Assembly: GCF_965225875.1 (NCBI RefSeq)
Contig: NZ_CBDDBS010000003.1
Span: 2,108,001 to 2,172,000 of the forward strand
Direction: 5' to 3'
Length of the DNA: 64,000 nt
Source of the DNA: Haliscomenobacter sp965225875
Lineage (GTDB): Bacteria; Bacteroidota; Bacteroidia; Chitinophagales; Saprospiraceae
A program made the translations under genes and the position numbers. Position 1 is the stretch's first letter. Every line of letters begins with the position of its first letter. The notes under the pieces were generated by a model that was given only the letters and a program-made list of their open reading frames with translations, was not told where the DNA came from and did not search any database. Positions 42,270 to 52,500 of the stretch are shown one piece after another.

Positions 42270-44300
42270 ATGAGGAATAGATTAGCAAAATTTGGATTGA
42301 TGATCCTAAGTCTCCTGTCCATTGCTGCAATGGACCAACCCGCCGAAAATTTCAACGATTACCCCGTTTACGAGGGTACTGATCTCGGGCTTACTTATAC
42401 TGCCAAGTCTTCCACTTTCAAAGTTTGGTCGCCTCCCGCGGCTCAGCTCTTTCTCCGCTTTTACGAACAAAGCCTGGGTGGGAAAGCTTCCAAAACCGTA
42501 AAAATGAAAAAAGGCCCTCAGGGTACCTGGGTGGCTACGGTCAAAGGTAACCTGCAAGGCCGGTATTATACCTTCCAAGCCCAGATAGGTGGCAAATGGT
42601 ATGATGAGGTTCCCGATCCTTATGCTTATGCAGTAGGTACCAATGGCAAAAGAGCTCAGGTCGTAGATTTAAAAACGACCAATCCTTCCGGCTGGGATTA
42701 CGATACCCGGCCCAACCTCAAAAATCCTACCGATATCATTTTGTATGAGTTGCACCTGCGTGATTTATCGACACACCCCTCTTCCGGCATCAGCAACAAA
42801 GGCAAATACCTGGGCCTGACTGAGGAAAGAACCCGTAATCCCGAAAATCAGTTCACTGGACTGGAACACCTCAAGGAACTGGGCATCACCCATGTTCACT
42901 TGTTGCCCGTTTTTGATTACCTATCGGTCGACGAATCAAAACTCAACGAACCCCAATTCAACTGGGGTTATGACCCTCAAAATTACAATGTGCCCGAAGG
43001 CAGTTACAGCAGCAATCCGGCTGATGGGGCAGTGCGCATCCGCGAGTTCAAACAAATGGTCAGCGCCCTGCACAATGCGGGCATCCGGATGGTAATGGAC
43101 GTGGTGTACAACCACACGGGTGCTACCGGGCCTTCCAACTTCAACCAATTGGTACCGGGTTATTACTACCGCCAGAATGACAAGGGTGGTTTTTCGGACG
43201 CTTCCGCCTGTGGCAATGAGACTGCATCGGAGCGACCAATGGTGCGCAAATTCATCATTGAATCCGTATTGCACTGGGTCAAAGAATACCATGTGGATGG
43301 CTTCCGCTTCGACCTCATGGGCATTCACGACATTGAAACCATGAACCAGATCAGCAAAGCTGTACATGCCATTGATCCTACCATCTACCTTTATGGGGAA
43401 GGTTGGACGGCGGGAGCCTCTCCCCTACCCGATGACCAAAAAGCGATCAAAGCCAATGTGCTCAAGCTGGACAAAGTGGCGGCTTTCAGCGACGACATGC
43501 GTGACGCCATTCGGGGGCATGTGTTTACCCATACCGAAAAAGGCTTTGTCAGCGGCAAAGCAGGTTTGAAAGAAAGTGTAAAATTTGGGGTAGTCGCCTC
43601 TACCTGGCATCCCGAAGTGGATTATTCCAAAGTCAACTATTCCAAAGCCCCCTGGGCAAATAGCCCCGATCAAACCATCACCTACGCCTCCTGCCACGAC
43701 AACCATACGCTCTGGGATCGCCTGGCCATCAACAACCCCATGTTTCTGGACGAGGAGCGCATCAAAATGTACCGTTTGGCCCTATCTATGGTACTCACTT
43801 CCCAGGGTGTGCCCTTCTTACATGCAGGTACGGAAATGGTGGTCACCAAAAAGGGCGAGGAAAACTCCTACAACAAACCCGATGAAATCAATCAGCTGGA
43901 TTGGACCCGCAAATACCAATACAAAGAGATTTTTGATTACACCAAAAACCTGATTGGGCTGCGCAAAAGCCATCCTGCCTTCCGCATGACCTCGGCTGCC
44001 ATGATCCGGGAACACTTGAAATTCATCCCCACCGACGACGATAACCTGACGGGTTTTCTCATTTCCAACCACGCCAATGGTGATCCCTGGCATACCATTG
44101 CGGTGATTTACAATGGTTCGGATAGGGTACACCCGGTCGTTTTGCCTTATTCAGAGTGGAAAGTTGTAGGCAATGGCATTTCCATCGATGTCAAAAATCC
44201 ACCTGTAATTCGCAACTCTGGTGTGTTGGTTCCCGCTTATTCAGCGTTAATCCTTTATTCTGCAACTGCACCTGGACAAAGTGGAGGGATGGAGAAATAA
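42270..44300 (+). CDS. pulA: Type I pullulanase (GH13), secreted
   Basis: 676 residues with a short signal peptide. CBM48/E-set domain ~30-120, then a GH13 barrel. Debranches alpha-1,6 links of pullulan or glycogen/amylopectin. Visible motifs: FNWGYDPQNYNVPEGSYS (the type I pullulanase YNWGYDP signature) at ~230, MDVVYNHTG, nucleophile Asp348 in GFRFDLMG, acid/base Glu377 in YGEGW, and Asp477 in CHDNHTLWD. C-terminal beta domain ~590-665. No SusC/SusD genes nearby, so this is a lone starch or glycogen enzyme. Confidence 0.93.
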   Translation: MRNRLAKFGLMILSLLSIAAMDQPAENFNDYPVYEGTDLGLTYTAKSSTFKVWSPPAAQLFLRFYEQSLGGKASKTVKMKKGPQGTWVATVKGNLQGRYYTFQAQIGGKWYDEVPDPYAYAVGTNGKRAQVVDLKTTNPSGWDYDTRPNLKNPTDIILYELHLRDLSTHPSSGISNKGKYLGLTEERTRNPENQFTGLEHLKELGITHVHLLPVFDYLSVDESKLNEPQFNWGYDPQNYNVPEGSYSSNPADGAVRIREFKQMVSALHNAGIRMVMDVVYNHTGATGPSNFNQLVPGYYYRQNDKGGFSDASACGNETASERPMVRKFIIESVLHWVKEYHVDGFRFDLMGIHDIETMNQISKAVHAIDPTIYLYGEGWTAGASPLPDDQKAIKANVLKLDKVAAFSDDMRDAIRGHVFTHTEKGFVSGKAGLKESVKFGVVASTWHPEVDYSKVNYSKAPWANSPDQTITYASCHDNHTLWDRLAINNPMFLDEERIKMYRLALSMVLTSQGVPFLHAGTEMVVTKKGEENSYNKPDEINQLDWTRKYQYKEIFDYTKNLIGLRKSHPAFRMTSAAMIREHLKFIPTDDDNLTGFLISNHANGDPWHTIAVIYNGSDRVHPVVLPYSEWKVVGNGISIDVKNPPVIRNSGVLVPAYSALILYSATAPGQSGGMEK

Positions 44301-44341
44301 TCTTAACTTCGCGCAAATTTTTTCTTTTTAAATTAACCAAA

Positions 44342-44914
44342 GTGAAAAATCAAAGCATTTTACTACTGAGTTTGTTGCTCTTGCTGGGCTTTGTAGCCTG
44401 CAAAAATGACGGGAAGAACGACGGGGAAACCAAAGTTTTGGGCCCGAATGACGTATTTGAAGTGGATGCGCCTCCCATCACTGGCCCTGAATCGATTGCC
44501 GAAGTCGAAAAACTGGTCAAAAGTATTGATGGGGTAATGGATAGTATGAACGTGGCTGGTCCCAATTATGTCTTTAATGGCAACGAAAAGACCGAAGTGA
44601 TGGTCTATTCTTACGAGGGAATGCCACAAATGATTTATTGCAAAGCACCAAAACTGGAAAGTTGGTACTACCTCAAGGATCGCCGCCCGGTGTACCTGAA
44701 GGAACTTGTTTTGACTGAAGATGGTTTTGTTCAAAACCGCTTTTACTACGGTCCAAAAGAGCTCATTGGCGCTGAAAGCCGCAAGGGTGCATCCCCAGAT
44801 GATACCAACAACGGTGCAGCCAAAAGATATCGTGGTGCAAACGACGATTTCCGCTTGTCTGGCGAAGCCACGACTGCTAAGGTTTTGGAATATCTTTATG
44901 GTAAAATGAAATAG
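44342..44914 (+). CDS. Lipoprotein, unknown
   Basis: 190 residues from GTG 44342 (MKNQSILLLSLLLLLGFVAC), lipidated at Cys20. The mature region has a helix-rich first part (ESIAEVEKLVKSIDGVMDSM) and strands MVYSYEGMPQMIYC and SWYYLKDRRPVYLKELVL. No family recognised. It follows the pullulanase by 41 bp and is closed by a long palindrome that begins at its last base. Confidence 0.6.
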   Translation: MKNQSILLLSLLLLLGFVACKNDGKNDGETKVLGPNDVFEVDAPPITGPESIAEVEKLVKSIDGVMDSMNVAGPNYVFNGNEKTEVMVYSYEGMPQMIYCKAPKLESWYYLKDRRPVYLKELVLTEDGFVQNRFYYGPKELIGAESRKGASPDDTNNGAAKRYRGANDDFRLSGEATTAKVLEYLYGKMK

Positions 44915-45022
44915 TTGAGAAGTTGAGGGGTTGAGAAGTTGAGGCTGCCGCAGCGATTTTGACAGAGACCTTGTCTAGGTCGCTGCGGCAGCCTCAACTT
45001 CTCAACCTCTCAACTCCTCAAC
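44914..45022. repeat. 43-bp-stem palindrome with GTTGAGAA-word arms
   Basis: Arms 44914-44956 and 44980-45022 pair with only two mismatches. Each arm is a run of GTTGAGAAGTTGAGG words followed by CTGCCGCAGCGA; the loop is 23 nt. It begins at the stop codon of the upstream lipoprotein gene and ends before the probable argS promoter, so it is well placed as a terminator. It is the longest stem in the window. Confidence 0.85.
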
Positions 45023-45030
45023 TTTTTTCC

Positions 45031-45038
45031 TATTTTTG
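45031..45038 (+). promoter_or_regulatory. Possible -7 element TATTTTTG of argS
   Basis: TATTTTTG matches TAnnTTTG and lies 29 bp upstream of the argS ATG, just past the long palindrome. No TTG is visible at the -33 distance. Confidence 0.35.
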
Positions 45039-45066
45039 CCACTCAATCTACAACATACCCGGACAA

Positions 45067-46911
45067 ATGAACATTGTCAACATCATTCAGCAAGGCGTCG
45101 TCCAAGCCGCTGCGCAATTGTACAATCTGGAAATCAAGGGTGAAGACTTTCCCCTGAGCACGACCCGTAAAGAGTTTGAAGGAGATTATACACTCGTTGT
45201 TTTTCCTTTCACCAAACACGTCAAAAAAAGCCCCGAGGCCATCGGTCAGGAACTGGGCGCTTTTTTGGTGGAGCAGGTTCAGTACATCAAGGACTTTAAT
45301 GTTATCAAGGGTTTTTTAAACCTGGTAGTCGACGATCAGTACTGGCGGGAGTTTTTGGAAGACATTTACCAAAATCCACAATACGGCACTCAGCCCGCCA
45401 ATGGCCGGAAGGTAATGGTGGAATACTGCTCTCCCAATACCAATAAACCCTTGCACCTGGGGCACATCCGGAATATCCTGCTGGGTTGGTCGGTGAGTAA
45501 AATTTACGAAGCGGCGGGTTATGATGTAGTGCGGGTGCAAATCATCAACGACCGGGGCATTGCAATTTGCAAAAGTATGTTGGCCTGGAAGAAATTCGGA
45601 GCCGGTGCCACCCCTGAGTCAACCAATACCAAAAGTGACCACTTTGTAGGTGACTTCTACGTGTTGTTTGAAAAGAAATTCCAGGAAGAATACAAGGCCT
45701 GGCAACAAAGTGAGGAAGCCCTGGCCATTTACAGCGAAAAGAAAAAAGGCGAACAAAGCCCCGAAGAGTTTTTCAAAACCTACAAGGACCAATACTTCAA
45801 CCTGTACAGCACCCTGGGCAAAGAAGCCCGTGAAATGTTGCTCGCCTGGGAAGCCCATGACCCTGAAACCATCGAGCTCTGGAAGCTGATGAACGGTTGG
45901 GTTTATGCAGGTTTTGATTCTACCTTTGACAAACTGGGCGTCACTTTTGACAAACTTTACTACGAATCCAACACCTATTTACTCGGGCGTGAAACCGTGG
46001 ATCAAGGTTTGAACTCGGGTGTGTTCTACCGCCTCGAAGACGGTTCGGTGTGGATCGATTTGGAGGACGCCAAATTGGATAAAAAACTGGTGCTGCGCAA
46101 AGACGGCACCTCCGTATACATCACCCAGGATATTGGTACCGCCCAAATGCGTTACCAGGATTTTGGGGCAGAGAAAATGATTTACGTAGTTGCGGACGAA
46201 CAAAACTACCACTTTCAGGTGCTTTTTGAAATCATGAAGCGTCTGGGCGAACCTTATGCGACTGGTTTGTACCACTTGTCTTATGGTATGGTGGATTTGC
46301 CCAGCGGCAAAATGAAATCGCGGGAAGGTACCGTGGTGGATGCCGACGACCTGATTGCAGAAGTCGTGCAGGAAGCCTGGGAGAACAGTAAGGAACGGGG
46401 CTCTTTGGCCGATATGACGCCAGAGGCGCAACAGGAAGTCATCCGTAAAATTGGTTTGGCGGCTTTGAAGTTCTTCATCGTCAAGGTGCACCCAAAAAAA
46501 CGCATGATTTTTGACCCGAAAGAGTCGGTTGACTTGCAGGGGCAAACGGGGCCATATGTTCAAAATGCTTTTGTACGCTGTAGTTCCATGCTCAACAAGG
46601 CTGGAAATCCCGACCTGAGTGCAGCTGGCGAGTATACAACGCTGGAAACTGCCGAGAAGGACATCATTGCCCAACTCTACCAGTTTCCTGAAATCATCAA
46701 ACAGGCTGCCGAAACCTACGACCCCTCCATGGTGGCGATGTACAGTTATGAACTGGCCAAGGCTTTCCACCGCTTCTGGCACGATTACCGGATCCTGCAA
46801 GCAGAATCGGAAGCGGCCAAAGCGTTCCGGATTCAGTTATCAATTGCAGTGCGGAATGCCTTGCGGATGGGTCTGGATTTGCTGGGCATTGAGACGCCAG
46901 AGCGCATGTAG
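45067..46911 (+). CDS. argS: Arginyl-tRNA synthetase
   Basis: 614 residues from ATG 45067 (MNIVNIIQQGVVQAAAQLYN); the longer frame upstream runs through the palindrome and is not coding. N-terminal Add-1 domain ~1-100, class I signature NKPLHLGH (HLGH 130-133), GKMKSREG as the KMSKS counterpart, and a C-terminal anticodon domain (YELAKAFHRFWHDYRIL). The stop codon touches a small GAGACGCGATTTATCGCG hairpin element (46911-46928). glnS follows after 65 bp. Confidence 0.95.
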   Translation: MNIVNIIQQGVVQAAAQLYNLEIKGEDFPLSTTRKEFEGDYTLVVFPFTKHVKKSPEAIGQELGAFLVEQVQYIKDFNVIKGFLNLVVDDQYWREFLEDIYQNPQYGTQPANGRKVMVEYCSPNTNKPLHLGHIRNILLGWSVSKIYEAAGYDVVRVQIINDRGIAICKSMLAWKKFGAGATPESTNTKSDHFVGDFYVLFEKKFQEEYKAWQQSEEALAIYSEKKKGEQSPEEFFKTYKDQYFNLYSTLGKEAREMLLAWEAHDPETIELWKLMNGWVYAGFDSTFDKLGVTFDKLYYESNTYLLGRETVDQGLNSGVFYRLEDGSVWIDLEDAKLDKKLVLRKDGTSVYITQDIGTAQMRYQDFGAEKMIYVVADEQNYHFQVLFEIMKRLGEPYATGLYHLSYGMVDLPSGKMKSREGTVVDADDLIAEVVQEAWENSKERGSLADMTPEAQQEVIRKIGLAALKFFIVKVHPKKRMIFDPKESVDLQGQTGPYVQNAFVRCSSMLNKAGNPDLSAAGEYTTLETAEKDIIAQLYQFPEIIKQAAETYDPSMVAMYSYELAKAFHRFWHDYRILQAESEAAKAFRIQLSIAVRNALRMGLDLLGIETPERM

Positions 46912-46976
46912 AGACGCGATTTATCGCGACTTTGAAAAAAACTACTTTATCATTGAATCCCTACAACCAAACAAAT

Positions 46977-48656
46977 ATGAGTGCCGACAATCCTTTGCTT
47001 GAAAAAGAAGAACGTTCACTGAATTTTATCGAGCAAATCATCGAAGAAGACATTGCCAACGGCAAACATGCTGGTCGGATTCACACCCGTTTCCCACCAG
47101 AGCCCAATGGCTATCTCCATATCGGCCATGCCAAGGCCATCACCGTTAATTATGGCATTGCCCAACGTTTTAAGGGCAAATTCAACCTGCGTTTTGACGA
47201 CACCAATCCGGTTACCGAAGATGTAGAGTATGTCGACAGCATTCGCGCGGATGTACGCTGGTTGGGTGCCGAATGGGACAATGAGTTTTATGCCTCGGAT
47301 TATTTTCCGCAATTGTATGCATACGCCGTTGAGCTAATCAAAAAAGGCCTGGCCTACGTCGACGATTCCACCAAGGAAGAAATCGAAGCCATGAAAGGCA
47401 ACCCATCTGTGCCAGCGCAAGCAAGCCCCTATCGGAGTCGATCCATTGAGGAAAACCTGGACTTGTTTGAACGCATGAAAAATGGGGAATTTCCTGATGG
47501 TGCCCGCGTTCTACGCACCATGGGCGACCTGAGTTCGCCCAACATGCACATGCGTGACCCCATCATGTACCGCATCAAACACGCCCATCACCACCGCACT
47601 GGCGATCAGTGGTGCATTTATCCGATGTACGATTTTGCCCACGGCCAAAGTGATTCTATCGAAGGCATCACGCATTCCTTGTGCTCTTTGGAGTTCATAC
47701 ACCACCGCCCCTTGTACGAGTGGTACATCGAAAAACTGGGCATTTTCCCCAGCCGTCAGATCGAGTTTGCCCGGATGAATGTGGCCTACATGATCACCAG
47801 CAAGCGCAAACTGCTCAAGTTGGTGACTGAAGGTCATGTGACTGGCTGGGATGACCCGCGCATGCCTACAATCTCTGGGATGCGTCGTCGGGGTTATCCA
47901 GCCCAAGGGATTATCAATTTCTGCGAACGCGCCGGGGTAGCCAAACGCGACAACACCATTGAATACGGACTATTGGAGTTTTCGGTGCGTGAAATCCTCA
48001 ACCAAAAGGCCACCCGCGCCATGGCGGTGCTCGATCCGCTCAAGGTAGTCATTCTCAATTATCCTGAAGGCCAGGTGGAGCAGATGGAGCTTGAGAACAA
48101 CCCAGAAGATCCTAACGCCGGGGTGCGAAACATCCCTTTCTCTCGTGAAATTTACATTGAACGGGAAGACTTCATGGAAGAGCCGCCTAAAAAGTTCTTC
48201 CGACTTTCACCCGGTGGTATGGTGCGATTGAAAGGAGCTTACATCATTCAGTGCGATGTCGTGCTAAAAGATGAGAATGACCAGATCACGCAACTATTTT
48301 GTACTTATTTCCCGGATAGCCGCTCGGGCTCAGATACTTCTGGCCTAAAAGCCAAGGGAGTACTGCACTGGGTATCGGCGGCGCAGGCCATTGATGGTGA
48401 AGTCCGGATGTACGATAAGTTGTTTACTGATCCTGAACCAACCAATCACGAAGACCGTGATTACCTTGAGTTTGTCAATCCAGACTCGCTCAAAGTAATC
48501 CCAAATGCCAAATTGGAACCTAGCCTGGCCAATGCCAAAGCTGGCGATAGCTTCCAATTCTTGCGGATGGGGTATTTCTGTGCAGATCAGGACACCACAG
48601 CGGAGCACCCAGTGTTCAATCTTACCGTGGGTTTGAAAGACGGTTATAAGCCTTAG
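46977..48656 (+). CDS. glnS: Glutaminyl-tRNA synthetase
   Basis: 559 residues from ATG 46977 (MSADNPLLEKEERSLNFIEQ). FPPEPNGYLHIGHAKAI (HIGH 48-51), LRFDDTNP, DYFPQLYAYAVELIKKGLAYVDD, ITSKRKLLKLV as the KMSKS region, and beta-barrel anticodon domains at the C-terminus. Direct charging of tRNA-Gln, so the Gln route need not use GatCAB. Directly follows argS on the same strand. Confidence 0.95.
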   Translation: MSADNPLLEKEERSLNFIEQIIEEDIANGKHAGRIHTRFPPEPNGYLHIGHAKAITVNYGIAQRFKGKFNLRFDDTNPVTEDVEYVDSIRADVRWLGAEWDNEFYASDYFPQLYAYAVELIKKGLAYVDDSTKEEIEAMKGNPSVPAQASPYRSRSIEENLDLFERMKNGEFPDGARVLRTMGDLSSPNMHMRDPIMYRIKHAHHHRTGDQWCIYPMYDFAHGQSDSIEGITHSLCSLEFIHHRPLYEWYIEKLGIFPSRQIEFARMNVAYMITSKRKLLKLVTEGHVTGWDDPRMPTISGMRRRGYPAQGIINFCERAGVAKRDNTIEYGLLEFSVREILNQKATRAMAVLDPLKVVILNYPEGQVEQMELENNPEDPNAGVRNIPFSREIYIEREDFMEEPPKKFFRLSPGGMVRLKGAYIIQCDVVLKDENDQITQLFCTYFPDSRSGSDTSGLKAKGVLHWVSAAQAIDGEVRMYDKLFTDPEPTNHEDRDYLEFVNPDSLKVIPNAKLEPSLANAKAGDSFQFLRMGYFCADQDTTAEHPVFNLTVGLKDGYKP

Positions 48657-48747
48657 GGACGGAAATGAAATTTATTTGTACGGAACCAAAAGTATCCTTA
48701 AACTTGTTTTACTATCAGAACTTTTTTGAACAAAAACCCAATTAAAA

Positions 48748-49458
48748 ATGAATGAATTTCCTTTTGTAGGTGACCAAAGGCAGGCTTCCATCGAAGCGGA
48801 GCAGGCTCGCTTCATCACCAAAGTATACGGCTGGATGTCGATTGGCTTGGCGCTGACGGGTACAGTCGCTTATTTTGTGGCCAGTTCTCCAATTTTGCTC
48901 CAGATGATTTTTGGAAATAGATTGGTATTCTGGGGACTAGTCATCGGGGAGCTGTTGATGGTGGGCTATCTGGCTGCTGCCGTAACGCGCATGTCCGCAG
49001 CCACGGCTACACTGGTGTACATGCTGTATGCGGTGCTCAACGGGGTGACCTTGTCGGGCATTTTTATCATGTACACGGGCGCCTCTATCGTGGGCACCTT
49101 CTTGATTACGGGAGGAACTTTCGCTGCAATGAGCGCTTACGGCTATTTCACCAAACAGGACCTGACCCGGGCGGGTAATTTACTCTATATGGCCTTGATC
49201 GGTTTGGTGATTGCCACAGTGGTGAACATCTTTTTCCGCAACCCGATCATGTACTGGATCATCACCTATGCAGGAATCCTGATCTTTGTAGGCTTGACGG
49301 CTTACGATACTCAGAAGATCAAACAGATGAACATCATCGGGAATGAGGGTACGGAAGAGGATCATAAAGAAGCCATCATGGGCGCATTGACCTTGTATCT
49401 GGACTTTATCAACTTGTTTTTGTACTTGTTGAGATTGTTTGGACGCTCGAATGATTAA
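48748..49458 (+). CDS. Bax inhibitor-1/YccA family membrane protein
   Basis: 236 residues, seven transmembrane segments. Family marks: TKVYGWMSIGLALTGTVAYF, AVLNGVTLSGIFIMYTG, TKQDLTRAGNLLYMALIGLV, FVGLTAYDTQKIKQM and ALTLYLDFINLFLYLLRLFG. Related proteins are pH-sensitive Ca leak channels or interact with FtsH. Own gap of 91 bp after glnS; closed by a hairpin shared with the convergent kinase gene. Confidence 0.9.
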   Translation: MNEFPFVGDQRQASIEAEQARFITKVYGWMSIGLALTGTVAYFVASSPILLQMIFGNRLVFWGLVIGELLMVGYLAAAVTRMSAATATLVYMLYAVLNGVTLSGIFIMYTGASIVGTFLITGGTFAAMSAYGYFTKQDLTRAGNLLYMALIGLVIATVVNIFFRNPIMYWIITYAGILIFVGLTAYDTQKIKQMNIIGNEGTEEDHKEAIMGALTLYLDFINLFLYLLRLFGRSND

Positions 49459-49467
49459 AAAAATAGG

Positions 49468-49503
49468 GCCCTGGTCAGAAAATTAACCCTTTCTGAGCAG
49501 GGC
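49468..49503. terminator. Bidirectional hairpin GCCCTGGTCAGAAA
   Basis: 14-bp stem with one mismatch (GCCCTGGTCAGAAA and TTTCTGAGCAGGGC), with an A run on the left. It lies between the convergent Bax-inhibitor-1 and hybrid kinase genes. Confidence 0.65.
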
Positions 49504-49548
49504 TCCAACTGCTTATTTATCCTATCCTTCCTTATTAGCTTTAATTTT

Positions 49549-52500
49549 TCACCCAAAAGTCTGGTACTTTTTCAAAACCTTATACAACTGCTCCGGCCTA
49601 AACGGCTTGGTAATGCAGTCATTAAAACCACAATTCAGGTATTCTTCCTGAAATTCGACCGACGCCTCAGCGGTAAAAGCAATGATGGGGATGTTGCGTT
49701 TGCGATCATCGCTAAATTGTCTAATTACCTGGGTAGCTTCTTTCCCGTCCACATTGGGCATTTGAATGTCCATTATGATTGCGTCAAAATCATCTTTTTT
49801 CATCCAATCAATTGCCTCTTGACCATCTTGGGCAAGTGTATATTTTGCCCCCCATTTTTTCAGAATCGCGGTTAACACAAGTGCATTCACGTCGTTGTCT
49901 TCAGCAATTAAAAAGGTCATTCCTTGTAGGTTCATCGGTGGTGGAGCAGGTATGTCAGTGGCAATTGCCGAAGAGAGTTCCGTGTGTTTATCATACCTCA
50001 TCTCCACTGAAAAAATTGATCCTTGCCCCAGACGACTCTCCACAGCAATGGTTCCACCTTGCTGCTCAATCAATTTTTTGCTAATGCTTAAGCCCAGTCC
50101 GGTTCCTCCATATTTTCGGGAAGTACTCACATCAGCTTGGGTGAAATCATCAAAAACTTGCTCGAGTTGTTCCGCAGAAATCCCCACACCAGTGTCTTTT
50201 ATGGTGAATTTTACCCGTACATTACTTTTCGTTTCCTCCATTAAGTGATAGGCCAACTCCACTGAGCCCTTATCCGTGAATTTAATGGCATTGGATAAAA
50301 TGTTAGATAGAACTTGGCTAAGTCGGAAATAGTCCCCAATTAAAGGATGCTTGATGCGCGGATCAGGAACAAAAGTCAAGGTTATAGTTTTGTCTTTGGC
50401 GCTGTTTTCAAAAAGCCGGAATACATGTGAAGTTACTTTAGCCAAATCGAAAGGAATACGTTCTAAAACGAGTTTTCCTGATTCGATTTTTGAAAAATCA
50501 AGAATGTCCGAAACGATGTTGGACAGGTGTTGGGCCGAAAACTTTAAGGTATCCAGGTATTCACGTTGGGTAGAACTGAGTTGCTCTTCCATGAGTAAGT
50601 CAGCAATGCCTATCACCCCATTGATCGGCGTCCTGATCTCGTGGCTCATGCTTGCCAAAAACTCTGATTTAGCAATTGCGGCCTGTTTCTGAGCCGTAAT
50701 GTCTTGGTCCGTCCCTTTCAGCCCCACGATCTGGCCCTCACTGTCTTTGATCGCTTCCCCGATACAAGCGATGTATTTCACCCTACCATCCTTAAAAATC
50801 ACTCGATGTTCGACATGGAATTGGGCTCCGGTGTTCACTGTATTTTGTATCGCCTCATCCAGTTTGATTCGGTCAACAGGATGGCACTTTTCCCGCCAGG
50901 CTTCATACAATTGCTCATCCGGGCAATTCTCCAGCTCAAAAATGCGGTACGTTTCTTTGGACCAATGCAATTCCCCGCTTAATAAGTTGAATTCCCAGCT
51001 GCCAACCTGGGCAATGGCCTGGGCTTCTTCATACAATGCCTGGCTTTGCAGGATTTGAGCCTCAGCCCTTTTGCGTTCAGCAATTTCTTCTTGAAGCTTT
51101 ATGTTCTTTTTTCTAATGATATTGTATAAAAATGCGCCAACTATTAATAAACAACTTACCAGTATTAAAATGATGACAACCATAATGTTGTAGTTGCGCT
51201 GGCTATCAATTTCGATCTGCTTCAGGATTAATGCCTGCTCTCTTTGTTTGCTTTTAAGTTCTATGTTTTCCAGGTCATATAAACCTCTTATTTCGGCAAT
51301 TTTCTCGGCGCTGGTGGTATTGTACAAACTATCATTGGCATCAATTGCCAAATAGAGGTATTTGTTTGCGGAAGAGATATCGCCCGTTTTTTCATTCAAT
51401 TTTGCAAACAACAAATTTACATCTCGCCTTAACTCAGGAGAGGTTGTTTGATTTGCCAATTGTAAAGTCTTCTGCAAAAACCGTTCAGCAGTACCATAAT
51501 CTCCTTTTAAAATGGCCAAGGAGGCTATTTTTTTATACCCCAATCCTATATTCACCACGTTGCCCAATTCCTCATCTAGTTTCAAACTTTTGTCGGCGTA
51601 AAATATCGCTCGATCAATTTGACCATTTTTCTGGTATACTGAGCTAAGGTTATAATAACTATCCGCCATTCCTGAACGAGACTGCAAGTTTTGCCGGATG
51701 CCCAATGCCAATTCGTGTTCACGGATGGCTATTTCAAATTTACCCTGAGCGTTATAGAGCGAACCTAGAATGGAATGAGCGCGAGCAATCCCGTAATCAT
51801 CTTGAATAGTCGTTCCAATTTCCAAAGCTTTATTGACAAAATTCACACATTCTTGGTCATTGAATTGTTTGAAATAAAGCCAGGCGACATCAGCATAAAC
51901 CCAGCCCAAATCTTTCCGAAGACCAATGCGCTCAAATACCGCTACGGCATCCAAATAATATTTGAGCGCTTGATGCAATTCTCCACGTTCCAAATATATT
52001 TTTCCGGCTAGAATATTCATATCGGCCTTGATGTCTTCGTATTGTTCTACCTCTTTGATGGAAAGTACTGTTTTAAGGTGGGTGATCGCGGCAGCATTTC
52101 TACCCATATTGAACTCGACATGAGCAAGGTGATAGAGAAAATTAAATTTTACATAACTAAAGGTATTCTTGGGTATCAATCGCTCCGCTCGTTTTAAATA
52201 CGCGTAAGCCTTTTTGTATTCATCTCTTTTATTTTCTATTGCCCCAAGTTCAGTAAGCAACTCTGCCTGGTTCATTTTTGCGTTGTTCTTTACCGCAATT
52301 GTGTAAAGATCTTCCAACACCTTTTGGGATTCATCAAACTGATTCTGTTCAAATAAAAAACTAGAGTAGCAGAAATGGCTATAATACTTTATTTTGTAAT
52401 GATCCTCGTGTTCAATCAATTTAAGCGCCTTCTGGAAACAGACTTTGGCCGAATCGATATTGGATTCTTCCAGGTAAAGATTTGCTGCAATAACGTAATA

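Noticed and set aside
44959..45066. N-terminal extension of argS from 44959
   Set aside because: It would translate the right arm of the long palindrome; the ATG at 45067 begins the conserved Add-1 domain.
45979..46800. 273-codon minus-strand frame
   Set aside because: Antisense to argS; no recognisable protein features.
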